The position numbers and the translations under genes were made by a program. A DNA stretch of 64,000 nucleotides from Nostoc sp. C052 (GTDB lineage: Bacteria > Cyanobacteriota > Cyanobacteriia > Cyanobacteriales > Nostocaceae). This document shows, piece after piece, positions 54,457 to 63,710 of the stretch. Positions within the stretch are counted from its first letter, which is position 1, and every line of letters starts with the position of its first letter. The DNA lies in assembly GCF_013393905.1 (NCBI RefSeq), contig NZ_CP040272.1, positions 7,201,501 through 7,265,500 on the forward strand. Direction: 5' to 3'. Below the pieces are notes generated by a model, which did no database searches, was not told where the DNA came from, and worked only from the letters and a program-made list of their open reading frames with translations.

Positions 54457-54810
54457 TTATCCTACTTGCTCTAAATATTGATTAATGTCTTCAATGATGC
54501 GAGTAAGTTCAGCTTCAGTAGTCAAGCGGATATTAATGTTGCGGACAGTCAGCAAAACTTTGGCTGCGAAAGGCGTTGGCCAGATATTAGGATTACAAAA
54601 AACTTCTAAAAATACTTCACCCGTGTAACGATATTCTAGGGGAGGCTGGGGAGTGACTCTACCACCGCCAGGAGTGGGTTTAGCGGCGACAGCTTTCAAG
54701 CGCTCCATTAGTTGATCTGTTGCTGTCTTTAATTCTCGTGCTGCTTGGGGTGAAAAACTAAAGGAGACTGAACCTTCAATTAGGTTTAATGTTAGAGGAG
54801 TTGAAGACAT
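54457..54810 (-). CDS. Conserved cyanobacterial protein of unknown function
   Basis: 117 residues, soluble. A beta-strand N terminus, LTLNLIEGSVSFSFSPQAARE, is followed by a helix LKTATDQLMERLKAVAAKP and a Gly/Pro linker. The second half YTGEVFLEVFCNPNIWPTPFAAKVLLTVRN ends in a helix TRIIEDINQYLEQVG. Codon use fits a real gene. I do not recognise a named family. Lies alone between palindromic repeats. Confidence 0.65.
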   Translation of the reverse strand: MSSTPLTLNLIEGSVSFSFSPQAARELKTATDQLMERLKAVAAKPTPGGGRVTPQPPLEYRYTGEVFLEVFCNPNIWPTPFAAKVLLTVRNINIRLTTEAELTRIIEDINQYLEQVG

Positions 54811-55007
54811 ATCTTTTTTATTAAAAGTTCTTGATAAGTACTAATATTACCGGAAGAAGGGGTCTGAATCCCATTCTCATAGTTCTCCGTATTTTCTAGA
54901 TTTATGGCTGGGGACTGGGGACTGAGTTGAAAGTCTAGTTTGTATATAGGTTTTATTATCAGTTAATGTCCTAAGCTCCTTGTCCGTTGCTATTTAAAAA
55001 AAAGTTA

Positions 55008-57185
55008 ATGAAAGCTAGACATCTTGATACAGAAACGGTGAGGTTAGAAGCTCTCCGCCAGTATCAAATTCTTGACACTGAACCTGAAGAAGCCTACGAC
55101 AATCTTGCTCAATTAGCGGCATTTATTTGCGGTACTCCTATATCCTTGGTAAATTTCATTGATGAAAACCGTCAATGGTTTAAGGCAAAAGTAGGTTTAG
55201 ATGTATCAGAAATGCCCCGGAGTGTTGGGTTATCTTATCTTTGTCAAGAGCAGCGTAATGTTGTGGTGGTTCCTGATACCCTAGCTGATGAAAAATTGGC
55301 AAGTAATCCAGTAGTAAGTGGCTATCCTTATATACGGTTTTATGCAGGTGTACCCTTAATTACTCCAATGGGAGATATGCTAGGAACCCTATGCGTGATT
55401 GACCAAGTTCCTCGACAAATAAGCCAAAAACAAATAGAGGCGCTTGTAGCTCTAAGTCGCCTGATAATCGACCAACTAGAACTCAGGCGTCATGAAGGAC
55501 TACGAGAAAGTGAAGAACGTTGGCAATTAGCATTACATGGTAATAATGATGGTATTTGGGATTGGAATATCAAGACTAATGAAGTGTTCTTCTCAACTCA
55601 ATGGAAGGAAATGCTCGGCTATAAAGACCACGAAGTTTCCAACTGTTGCGATGAATGGACAAAACGAATCCATCCCGATGAGCGAGATTCGGTACTTCAA
55701 GCCTTCCAAGACCACTTTGCCAAGAAAACACCGTTTTACGTCTGTGAATATCGAGTCCAGTGCCAAGACGGCAGCTATAAATGGATTCTAGATCGAGGAC
55801 AGGCACTTTGGGACGCATTGGGTGATGTGGTGCGGATGGTGGGTTCTTATACTGATATCACAGATCGCAAGCGGGCAGATGAAGAATTAAAACGGCAAAA
55901 TATGCGATCGCAATTATTCGCTGAAATCACCCTGAAAATTCGAGAATCTTTACAAATAGATGAAATTCTGAAAACCTCTGTGACAGAGGTACAAAAATTA
56001 CTACAAGCTGACCGTGTGTTAATTTTTCGATTGGATACTGACGGCTCAGGAACAGTGGTACAAGAAGCTGTGCTGCCTGGTTATCCGGTAATTTTGGGAG
56101 AAAATATTTTTGATCCCTGCTTTCAAGAACAATATATAGAAAGATATCGTCAGGGAAGGGTCAGTGCCATTGAAGACATTGAAGCCGCTCATATCCAACC
56201 ATGCCATCGAAAATTTCTTCAGCAGTTTGCTGTCAGAGCGAATCTGGTAGTGCCGATTCTGATCAGAGATGGCATTTGGGGCTTGTTGCTAGCTCATCAG
56301 TGTGCCGCACCTCGACAGTGGAATAACTTTGAGACGGAGTTGTTACAGCAACTAGGAAACCAAATTGGGATTGCTTTATCTCAAGCACAACTATTAGAAA
56401 AAGAAACCCAGCAAACTCAGGAACTTGCTCGTTCCAATGCTGAATTAGAACAGTTTGCCTACGTTGCTTCCCATGACTTGCAAGAGCCGTTGCGAATGGT
56501 AACTAGTTATCTACAACTACTAGAGCGAAGATACAAAAATCAACTAGATGCCAATGCCGACCAGTTTATCACCTACGCAGTAGATGGGGCTAGGCGGATG
56601 CAGACCTTGATCAACGATTTGTTGAACTATTCTCGCGTCAGCACTCGTGGACAACCATTTATGCTGGTTGATTGTAATGTAATCTTAGAGCAGGCGATCG
56701 CTAATCTCCAACTGGCGATCGCAGATAGTAGAGCAGTTGTCACCTATGATACCCTACCTCAAGTGATGGCTGATGCTACTCAATTGACACAAGTACTTCA
56801 AAACCTTATTGCCAACGCGATTAAATTTTGCCAGCACCAACAGCCACGAATTCATATTGGATTGGGGACTGGGGACTGGGGACTGGGGGATAAGGGAGCA
56901 GGGGGAGAAATAAACAATGCCCCATACCCAATGCCCACTGCAAACGAATATTTATTCTGGGTGCGTGATAATGGAATTGGTTTGGAATCCCAGTATGCTG
57001 AACGTATTTTTATAATTTTTCAGCGTTTGCACGGTAGAGACAAGTATCAGGGTACTGGAATTGGTCTGGCAATTTGTAAAAAAATTATAGAACGCCACGG
57101 CGGCCGAATCTGGGTTGAATCGAAACCGGGTCAAGGCTCGACTTTCTACTTCACAATTCCAGATATAGCAGGTAAGCAATGGTAA
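55008..57185 (+). CDS. GAF-PAS-GAF sensor histidine kinase (phytochrome-type HisKA)
   Basis: 725 residues from ATG 55008 (MKARHLDTETVRLEAL). An N-terminal GAF (about 20-165: CGTPISLVNFIDENRQWFKA), a PAS (about 175-300: GNNDGIWDWNIKTNEVFFS), a second GAF (about 305-470), then HisKA with ASHDLQEPLRMV (phospho-His near residue 487) and HATPase (NLIANAIKF, VRDNGIGL, GTGIGLAICKKI). A 30-residue insert GLGTGDWGLGDKGAGGE... in the ATPase domain is encoded by a GGGGACT heptamer array. It overlaps the response-regulator gene by 7 nt, an operon sign. No bilin-binding Cys identified. Confidence 0.9.
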   Translation: MKARHLDTETVRLEALRQYQILDTEPEEAYDNLAQLAAFICGTPISLVNFIDENRQWFKAKVGLDVSEMPRSVGLSYLCQEQRNVVVVPDTLADEKLASNPVVSGYPYIRFYAGVPLITPMGDMLGTLCVIDQVPRQISQKQIEALVALSRLIIDQLELRRHEGLRESEERWQLALHGNNDGIWDWNIKTNEVFFSTQWKEMLGYKDHEVSNCCDEWTKRIHPDERDSVLQAFQDHFAKKTPFYVCEYRVQCQDGSYKWILDRGQALWDALGDVVRMVGSYTDITDRKRADEELKRQNMRSQLFAEITLKIRESLQIDEILKTSVTEVQKLLQADRVLIFRLDTDGSGTVVQEAVLPGYPVILGENIFDPCFQEQYIERYRQGRVSAIEDIEAAHIQPCHRKFLQQFAVRANLVVPILIRDGIWGLLLAHQCAAPRQWNNFETELLQQLGNQIGIALSQAQLLEKETQQTQELARSNAELEQFAYVASHDLQEPLRMVTSYLQLLERRYKNQLDANADQFITYAVDGARRMQTLINDLLNYSRVSTRGQPFMLVDCNVILEQAIANLQLAIADSRAVVTYDTLPQVMADATQLTQVLQNLIANAIKFCQHQQPRIHIGLGTGDWGLGDKGAGGEINNAPYPMPTANEYLFWVRDNGIGLESQYAERIFIIFQRLHGRDKYQGTGIGLAICKKIIERHGGRIWVESKPGQGSTFYFTIPDIAGKQW
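56864..56889 (+). repeat. GGGGACT heptamer array / G-quadruplex motif inside a kinase gene
   Basis: GGGGACT repeats three times and is followed by GGGGG (runs at 56864-56867, 56871-56874, 56878-56881, 56885-56889), exactly four G4 tracts with 3-nt spacers. It is translated in frame within the HATPase domain. This is the same word seen in intergenic tracts of the window. Confidence 0.8.
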
Positions 57186-57628
57186 GCACCATAAAAGCGA
57201 TTATGCCTATTGAGGTTTTGTTAGTAGAGGATAATCCTGGCGATGTCCAACTTACACGCATCGCCCTAGAAGATAGCAAAATCTCGATTCACTTGAATGT
57301 GGTCGAAGATGGTGTGGAGGCAATGGCTTTCTTGCGAAAACAAGAAAAATATGCTAAGGTAATCCATCCAGACATTATACTGCTCGATTTAAACTTGCCT
57401 AGAAAAGATGGACGGGAAGTATTAGCAGAGATTAAAGGAGATGAAAACCTCAGACGAATTCCTGTAGTAGTTTTGACGACCTCTCAAGCTGAAGAAGACA
57501 TCCTCAAAGCCTATAACCTTTCTGCCAACTGTTATATAACTAAGCCTGTAGATTTCGATCAATTCGTTAAAATTATCCAATCAATAGAAAATTTTTGGTT
57601 TGCGATCGTAAAACTGCCACCGGAGTAG
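57179..57628 (+). CDS. Rcp1-like response regulator
   Basis: 149 residues, receiver domain only. EVLLVEDNPGDVQLTRIAL, phospho-Asp in PDIILLDLNLPRKDGREVL, Thr in VVLTTSQAEEDI, Lys in CYITKPVDFDQF: the Rcp1/CheY-like subgroup that partners phytochrome-type kinases. ATG overlaps the kinase stop, so translational coupling is likely and the kinase is its probable phosphodonor. The next gene begins 5 nt after its stop. Confidence 0.92.
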   Translation: MVSTIKAIMPIEVLLVEDNPGDVQLTRIALEDSKISIHLNVVEDGVEAMAFLRKQEKYAKVIHPDIILLDLNLPRKDGREVLAEIKGDENLRRIPVVVLTTSQAEEDILKAYNLSANCYITKPVDFDQFVKIIQSIENFWFAIVKLPPE

Positions 57629-57633
57629 TGGAA

Positions 57634-59913
57634 ATGGCAGGTGAAAATATTAAAGTTTTGTTAGTAGAAGACAACCCTGGTGATGTCTTATTGTTACAAG
57701 AATTATTCAAGGAAGTTACCACAGTTGTAGTTGAGTTGATGCCCGTTGAGCGGCTTTATGAAGCAGTCAACTACCTAACAAACGAAATTTTTGATGTGAT
57801 TTTATTAGACCTCTCGCTGCCAGATAGCCAGGGATTGGAAACCTTTGTCATTGCTCACAATCAAGCAAAGGCAACTCCAATCATTGTACTTACGGGTATA
57901 AATGATGAAACCCTGGCAATTAGGGCAATGCAGCAAGGAGCGCAGGATTATTTAGTCAAAGGGCAAGTAACTGGAGACTTGCTGGTGCGGTCTATGCGTT
58001 ATGCTATCGAACGTCAACAGGCAGATAACGCACTGCGGCAGAGTGAGGAGCGATTTCGGGTGGCTCTCAAAAACTCTCCAATCTTTGTCTACAACCAGGA
58101 TAGAGATTTACGGTATACCTGGGTTTACAATCCTCCATCTGGATTGACGGTTGAGAAAATATTGGGCAAACAAGACTTAGATATCATCCCAGTAGAAGAT
58201 GCTCAACATCTCATCACCATTAAACGTGGAGTGTTGACTACAGGTATAGGAACGCGAGAGGAAGTATCAATTACCATTCAAGATATAACTCGATATTACG
58301 ATTTAACTGTCGAGCCATTGCGGAATGAAACCCAAGAAATTGTCGGGGTGACATGCGCCAGTATAGATATTAGCGAACGACAAGCTGCGCTACGCGAACG
58401 CAAATTAGCAGAAGAAAAAATCCGCGAACAAGCAGCATTGCTAGATGTCACCACAGATGCCATTTGCGTCCGAGATTTAAACAATCAAATTATCTTCTGG
58501 AACAAAGGCGCAGAAACACTTTATGGCTGGAAAGCTACAGAAGCCTGGGGCAAAAATGCTAGTGAGCTTTTGTATGACGAACCTTCACCAGAAGTTGAAG
58601 TAGCTTTATTGCAAGTTATTAGTCAAGGTAAGTGGCAGGGTGAATTAACAAAACTTACCAAAACTGACAAAGAAATCCTTGTTGCTAGTCGCTGGACTCT
58701 AGTATGCGATGAACAAGGAAAACCCAAATCAATTCTCACCGTTGACACAGATATTACCGAGAAAAAACACTTAGAAGCTCAATTATTTCGCGCTCAACGC
58801 CTAGAAAGTATTGGTACTTTAGCTAGCGGCATTGCTCACGACCTCAACAATATCCTGACACCGATTTTGGCCGGAGCGCAACTGCTACCGCTGAAATTTC
58901 CCGATGCAGATGAACGGACTCGCCATCTACTGGAGATTTTGGAAATAAACGCCAGACGCGGCGCTGATTTAGTCAAGCAAGTGCTGTCCTTTGCGCGGGG
59001 TGTGGAAGGGAAGCGGATCACTTTGCAGCTCAGACATATAATTGTGGAACTTGGCAAGATTCTGAAAGAGACATTCCCAAAATCCATAGAAATCAGTACT
59101 GATGTACCACAAGATTTATGGATGGTTTCTGGAGATAGTACCCAACTGCATCAAGTCCTGATGAACCTCTGCGTTAACGCCCGCGATGCTATGACTAATG
59201 GCGGTACTTTGAGTATCTCTGCCGAGAATCTGTTGATTGATGAAAATTATGCCCGCATGAACTTGGAAGCCAAGGTGGGATTTTACATAGTTATTTCTGT
59301 CTCCGATACAGGAATTGGTATTCCTAGAGAAATATTAGATCGAATTTTTGAGCCATTCTTCACCACAAAAGATGTGGGAAAAGGCACAGGATTGGGACTT
59401 TCCACTGTACTTGGAATCATTAAAAGTCACGGCGGTTTTGTGAATGTGTATAGCGAACTGGGAACTGGCACTAATTTTCAGGTTTACTTACCAGCCGTGG
59501 AGGGAATGGAAACACTCAGCCCGGAAGATTTGCCACCACAGACAGGACACGAAGAATTGATTTTGGTTGTGGATGATGAAATTGCCATTCAAGAGATTAC
59601 CAGAACATCACTAGAAGCTCACAACTACAAAATTTTAATTGCCAATGATGGTATTGAGGCGATCGCACTATACGCTCAAAATAGAGACAAAGTTAGTGCC
59701 GTCCTCATGGATATTATGCTGCCCTCGCTAGATGGTTTAACTGCCATCCGTACCCTGCAAAAAATCAACCCCCAAGTCAAAATTATCGCCAGCAGTGGAC
59801 TGATGTCTGACAATAAGCTCAGTGCAGCAGCGGCCATTGGTATCAATACATTTTTGTCGAAGCCCTATACAATCAACGAATTATTGCTTTCTTTACAGAA
59901 AGTACTATCTTGA
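57634..59913 (+). CDS. Hybrid histidine kinase REC-PAS-PAS-HisKA-HATPase-REC
   Basis: 759 residues from ATG 57634 (MAGENIKVLLVEDNPGD). First receiver (about 1-120; Asp in DVILLDLSLPDSQG), two PAS domains (about 140-250 and 270-390), HisKA with ASGIAHDLNNILTPI (phospho-His near residue 405), HATPase (NLCVNARDAM, DTGIGIP, GKGTGLGLSTV) and a second receiver (about 645-758; VVDDEIAIQE, VLMDIMLPSLDG, LSKPYT). The HDLNN-type box resembles NtrB-like kinases. It completes a three-gene kinase/regulator/hybrid-kinase operon with 5-nt spacing. Frame extension to 57595 overlaps the regulator and is not needed. Confidence 0.92.
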   Translation: MAGENIKVLLVEDNPGDVLLLQELFKEVTTVVVELMPVERLYEAVNYLTNEIFDVILLDLSLPDSQGLETFVIAHNQAKATPIIVLTGINDETLAIRAMQQGAQDYLVKGQVTGDLLVRSMRYAIERQQADNALRQSEERFRVALKNSPIFVYNQDRDLRYTWVYNPPSGLTVEKILGKQDLDIIPVEDAQHLITIKRGVLTTGIGTREEVSITIQDITRYYDLTVEPLRNETQEIVGVTCASIDISERQAALRERKLAEEKIREQAALLDVTTDAICVRDLNNQIIFWNKGAETLYGWKATEAWGKNASELLYDEPSPEVEVALLQVISQGKWQGELTKLTKTDKEILVASRWTLVCDEQGKPKSILTVDTDITEKKHLEAQLFRAQRLESIGTLASGIAHDLNNILTPILAGAQLLPLKFPDADERTRHLLEILEINARRGADLVKQVLSFARGVEGKRITLQLRHIIVELGKILKETFPKSIEISTDVPQDLWMVSGDSTQLHQVLMNLCVNARDAMTNGGTLSISAENLLIDENYARMNLEAKVGFYIVISVSDTGIGIPREILDRIFEPFFTTKDVGKGTGLGLSTVLGIIKSHGGFVNVYSELGTGTNFQVYLPAVEGMETLSPEDLPPQTGHEELILVVDDEIAIQEITRTSLEAHNYKILIANDGIEAIALYAQNRDKVSAVLMDIMLPSLDGLTAIRTLQKINPQVKIIASSGLMSDNKLSAAAAIGINTFLSKPYTINELLLSLQKVLS

Positions 59914-59988
59914 GTCAATTAATTACAGCTAATTGAGCATCAGTTAACACACTTCTGTTACTAATACTCACAGCTTGACTAAATCAAT

Positions 59989-60372
59989 ATGCCTCTATTT
60001 TTCAAGTTAATCATAAACATAGTAATCTTGGCTACATTCCTACTCATATCCCATAAAGTTTCGGCACAAGATTGGTGTCCGGTTCGCGGTGGCATCCCTT
60101 TCGGTATCAGTGGTATGGCTTTGATAGAGCAGCAAAGTGATGCAGGGGATGATGGCCCATTTCAATCAGCTGTATATGTTGCTGGTTACTTAGGATTATG
60201 CGATCGCAAAATTACATGGCGAGCAAATCCTCAACTTGTTCCCTTCTACCGCTCTGATTACCACAAAATTGAAGGTATAGAACTTGTTCCCGGTGCAGAA
60301 GGCGGTGTGGTTGTTGGTACAGATGATGAGAATTTGGGTTCTTATGTATACATTGTGGGTGCAAGTAGCTGA
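59989..60372 (+). CDS. Small exported protein of unknown function
   Basis: 127 residues with a clear signal peptide (FFKLIINIVILATFLLISHKVSAQD, cleavage after VSA). The mature part contains DWCPVRGGIPFGISGMALIE, a second cysteine in GYLGLCDRKITW, and glycine/acid-rich loops. Probably periplasmic with one disulfide. No family recognised. 75 bp after the hybrid kinase on the same strand, so possible co-transcription, but no evident functional link. Confidence 0.65.
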   Translation: MPLFFKLIINIVILATFLLISHKVSAQDWCPVRGGIPFGISGMALIEQQSDAGDDGPFQSAVYVAGYLGLCDRKITWRANPQLVPFYRSDYHKIEGIELVPGAEGGVVVGTDDENLGSYVYIVGASS

Positions 60373-60454
60373 ACAATAATTTTGAGAATTGTTGGTTTAT
60401 TGGCGATCGCCTAGTAGATACACCTATTAACGATTTTGTCAAGTTATACTTGGT

Positions 60455-60490
60455 GGCGATGCCTACGGCGGGCAAAGCCTACGCAACTTA
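60455..60490. repeat. Dispersed palindrome
   Basis: GGCGATGCCTACGGCGGGCAAAGCC followed by TACGC, the same GC-rich palindromic family as at 19054 (inside a gene) and 63084. Non-coding here. Confidence 0.6.
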
Positions 60491-60540
60491 ATGTAGGTTG
60501 ACCATTATCCGATCGATAACGGCCACCGAATTAATTACCC

Positions 60541-61632
60541 CTACACATTAAATCGGAACAACATTACATCCCCTTCCTGCACAACATACTCTTTCCCTTC
60601 ACTGCGAACCAACCCTTTTTCCTTTGCAGCATTCATCGAACCAGTTGTTACCAAATCTTTATAAGCAACAGTTTCGGCGCGAATAAATCCCCGCTCAAAA
60701 TCACTGTGGATTACACCAGCAGCTTGAGGTGCAGACATTCCCGCATTAATTGTCCAAGCGCGGGTTTCTTTGGGGCCGCAGGTAAAATAAGTCCGTAAGC
60801 CTAAAAGGAAGTAAGTTGCCCGAATCAATGATTTCAAACCACCTTCTTCCACACCCAAAGATTCGAGGAAATCAGCTTTATCTGACTCTGGTAATTCCAC
60901 TAATTCTGCTTCAACTTGGGCAGAAACGATCACAACTTGAGCATTTTCTGTTGCTGCAATTTGCCGTACTTGTTCCACAAAATCATTACCTGTTGCCAAC
61001 TCATCCTCAGAGACATTGGCAGCGTAGATAATCGGTTTATAAGTAAGCAGATCCAGTCCTTTAATAATTACTGCTTCTTCTTCATTCAAGCTCACCTGAC
61101 GCACCGATTTACCTTCATTTAAAGCCGCAGCTAATTTCTCTAAAACTGTGATTTCAAACTGTGCGTCTTTGCTGGTACGAGCTTGTTTGCGAGTGCGGTC
61201 AATTCGTCGTTCAATTTGTGATAAATCTGATAAACCTAGTTCTATATTAATGATTTCAATATCTCGCGCTGGATCAACAGAACCAGCAACGTGGATAATA
61301 TCGTCATTCTCAAAACAACGTACCACATGGATGATCGCATCAACTTCCCGGATGTGGGACAGGAATTGATTCCCTAGTCCCTCACCCTGACTTGCACCTT
61401 TAACTAAACCGGCAATATCTACAAATTCAACCCGTGCCGGGATAATTTGTACCGAACTGGCAATCTTAGCAAGAACATTTAACCGTTCATCCGGTACTGC
61501 GACAACGCCGACATTCGGTTCAATCGTGCAAAAAGGGAAGTTAGCTGCTTCAGCTTTGGCATTAGCAACTACAGCATTAAATAAAGTAGATTTTCCGACG
61601 TTGGGAAGTCCGACAATTCCGGCTCTTAGCAT
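60541..61632 (-). CDS. ychF: Redox-regulated ATPase / Obg-like GTPase YchF
   Basis: 363 residues. G1 motif GLPNVGKSTLFNAV at residues 6-19, G3 FVDIAGLVKGASQGEG, and a TGS-containing C terminus ending GDVMLFRFNV. The NKxD motif is replaced, as in all YchF proteins, which prefer ATP. Acts at the ribosome and in oxidative-stress response. Start MLRAGIVGLPN matches orthologues exactly. Highly conserved housekeeping gene. Confidence 0.96.
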   Translation of the reverse strand: MLRAGIVGLPNVGKSTLFNAVVANAKAEAANFPFCTIEPNVGVVAVPDERLNVLAKIASSVQIIPARVEFVDIAGLVKGASQGEGLGNQFLSHIREVDAIIHVVRCFENDDIIHVAGSVDPARDIEIINIELGLSDLSQIERRIDRTRKQARTSKDAQFEITVLEKLAAALNEGKSVRQVSLNEEEAVIIKGLDLLTYKPIIYAANVSEDELATGNDFVEQVRQIAATENAQVVIVSAQVEAELVELPESDKADFLESLGVEEGGLKSLIRATYFLLGLRTYFTCGPKETRAWTINAGMSAPQAAGVIHSDFERGFIRAETVAYKDLVTTGSMNAAKEKGLVRSEGKEYVVQEGDVMLFRFNV

Positions 61633-61677
61633 TTTGGATTTTAGATTTGAGATTTTGGATTACATTACCAAGGTAAT

Positions 61678-61875
61678 CTAAACAGGTTCCGGTATGGTTT
61701 GGGGAATTGGTGCCGGAACTGTTTGAGGAATAGGAGTAGGTACTGTTTCTGGTACAGGCCCCGGTAACGGTTGAGGAATCGCTGGCCCCGGCACAGGTTC
61801 GGGGCTAGGTAGCGGATTCGGGCCAGGAGTAGGAATTTGTGGTTCTGGTATAGAAATCGCAGTGGGATTAATCAT
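61678..61875 (-). CDS. Small proline-rich repetitive protein
   Basis: 65 residues, about 40 percent proline, built on PxPxP repeats such as PVPGPAIPQPLPGPVPE and TPIPQTVPAPIPQTIPEP. No signal peptide or membrane segment. The ATG at 61875 and a clean stop suggest it can be expressed, but low-complexity DNA may produce such a frame by chance. It might be a polyproline-II type linker peptide. Real gene status uncertain. Confidence 0.45.
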   Translation of the reverse strand: MINPTAISIPEPQIPTPGPNPLPSPEPVPGPAIPQPLPGPVPETVPTPIPQTVPAPIPQTIPEPV

Positions 61876-62043
61876 GATAAGTCCAAATTAAATTATTCAA
61901 CCTTCCCACGCTAGATGACAACCTCATCTATTGACATCTCCCCAAATAGCTATACCCACGAACACATCCTTTAATAATTTTGTCATTCTCTGCGTCCCTC
62001 AGCGCCCATCTGCGTTTAAACTCCAACCTCAATTCGTACTAAA

Positions 62044-62280
62044 CTACTCCTCCTTCACTTTTTCCACCACCTCTGGCACTGGATCGTAACCACCTGGATG
62101 AAACGGATGACAGCGCAAAATTCGCAGAGTTGCCATCCAGCTACCACGCAACACTCCAAATCGTTCAATAGCTTCAATAGCATACATCGAACAAGTTGGT
62201 TGAAAGCGACAAGTCGGGAGAAACAACGGCGAGATAAACATTCGGTAGCCCCGAATCAGCCAAATAAATAATAATTTCAT
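62044..62280 (-). CDS. yidD: Membrane protein insertion efficiency factor YidD
   Basis: 78 residues with an amphipathic N-terminal segment (LLFIWLIRGYRMFISPLF) and the invariant cysteine motif CRFQPTCSMYAIEAIERFG, then RILRCHPFHPGGYDPVP. It helps YidC-dependent insertion of membrane proteins. Normally sits next to rnpA/yidC; here it is separate and divergent from the kinase-like gene at 62341. Confidence 0.93.
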   Translation of the reverse strand: MKLLFIWLIRGYRMFISPLFLPTCRFQPTCSMYAIEAIERFGVLRGSWMATLRILRCHPFHPGGYDPVPEVVEKVKEE

Positions 62281-62340
62281 TGCAGCTACCCAAATCTTAT
62301 AAATTAGTAACAGAGGTAAAACTTTTCATTTGTCGCATCT

Positions 62341-63042
62341 TTGTTAATTACATTTTCTGAATTCACCTCAATCCCGGTTTTCTGGCTGCAAATTGCGTTG
62401 GCTGCAATTTGGGTGTTACTCATCCTCTTGATTGCAGGGGTGGTAAACCGCTTTGCCGACAAGCCAGAAATCGTGCGGAAGATAGTTCATATTGGCACTG
62501 GTAACGTGATTTTAATCGCTTGGTGGCTAGATATTCCCGCCAGTGTAGGGATTACAGCTTCTATTTTAGCGAGTGCAATCACCTTATTATCCTACCGATT
62601 ACCAATTCTTCCTGGTATTAATAGCGTTGGAAGGCAAAGTTTAGGGACATTTTTTTACTCTGTCAGTTTCGGTATTTTAGTTGCCTGGTTCTGGTATTTA
62701 CAACAACCCCAGTACGCAGCACTGGGAATTTTAGTAATGACTTGGGGAGATGGACTAGCAGCCTTAATTGGGCAACGTTTTGGTATACACAAGTATAAAG
62801 TTTTTGGCACGCAAAAAAGTTGGGAAGGCTCCCTAACTATGATGCTCGTTAGCTATATCGTCAGCAGTTTGATTCTAGTTGGAACTCAAGGAAACAGTTG
62901 GCAAATTTGGGCAGTATCACTGTTAGTAGCAGTTATCGCTACTGGTTTAGAGGCTGTTTCATTTTTGGGTATTGATAATTTGACAGTTCCTTTGGGTAGT
63001 GCAGCCCTTGCCTTCTTTTTAAGTCAGTTAATTTTGAATTAG
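62341..63042 (+). CDS. Phytol/dolichol kinase-like CTP-dependent membrane kinase
   Basis: 233 residues, seven or so transmembrane helices. Signature DKPEIVRKIVHIGTGNVIL (helix 2 loop), GDGLAALIGQRFGIHKYKVFGTQKSWEGSLTM (CTP-binding), and a C-terminal EAVSFLGIDNLTVPLGSA. This is the phytol kinase VTE5 / dolichol kinase group that recycles phytol for tocopherol and chlorophyll. No ATG is available at the 5' end; TTG 62341 is the likely start. Confidence 0.85.
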   Translation: MLITFSEFTSIPVFWLQIALAAIWVLLILLIAGVVNRFADKPEIVRKIVHIGTGNVILIAWWLDIPASVGITASILASAITLLSYRLPILPGINSVGRQSLGTFFYSVSFGILVAWFWYLQQPQYAALGILVMTWGDGLAALIGQRFGIHKYKVFGTQKSWEGSLTMMLVSYIVSSLILVGTQGNSWQIWAVSLLVAVIATGLEAVSFLGIDNLTVPLGSAALAFFLSQLILN

Positions 63043-63710
63043 TAATTGCCTTAAGAGTACTCCACGTAAAAAAATGCCCAATTGTCATTGCGTTCGCCTA
63101 GCGTCTCGTTGGCGCAGCCTCTCTACGAGGTGCAACTTGGTGTCAGGCTGAAATTTTTCACCTTACTATTCGTGCAACAACGCCATTTTTGATTTCATTA
63201 TCAGATTAATTAAACATTAACAAATCCTTAACTTGGCTAATACTTCAAAAAACTAGGCGGAAAATTATTACGGAATTTGAAATTCCCTAACTCTGAAACC
63301 TTGTAAAAATGGGAATTAACAATTACTACTCATCTAGGGTGATTGCTAGAACGGCGTTAAATCGTTCTGAATTTATTTTTGCTACATCAGGAGTGATTAT
63401 AAAGATTTGGTAAAGCAAGATTCAGCCTACTTGCATTGCTTACGTTGTTATTGATTTAATCAAATTTGTGCTTCCCAATAACCAGCAAAATCACGTAAAA
63501 CCCACTGCAAGCATTTAATACCCGCGCATATTTGTAATCAATATCTGTGAATATATTTCGCTCTGTCTCTTCAATGCTCTCAATGGGTTGATTCTTGGAG
63601 TCTTTGATAAATGCTAGGCGAGAGCCATTGCCAAAAGAAGTAGCCCTTGAATTCAGAATTTTTGCAGATTTTTGAAATTACAAGCCATTTTTCCAATTTA
63701 GTTACACACA
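63043..63710. other. Intergenic region with palindromic repeat
   Basis: 668 bp. A dispersed palindrome lies at 63084-63132 (CATTGCGTTCGCCTAGCG ... TTGGCGCAGCCTCTCTACGAGG), the same family as at 19054 and 23518. The remainder is AT-rich without a supportable ORF and probably carries the promoter of the phosphatase-family gene at 63711. Confidence 0.45.
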
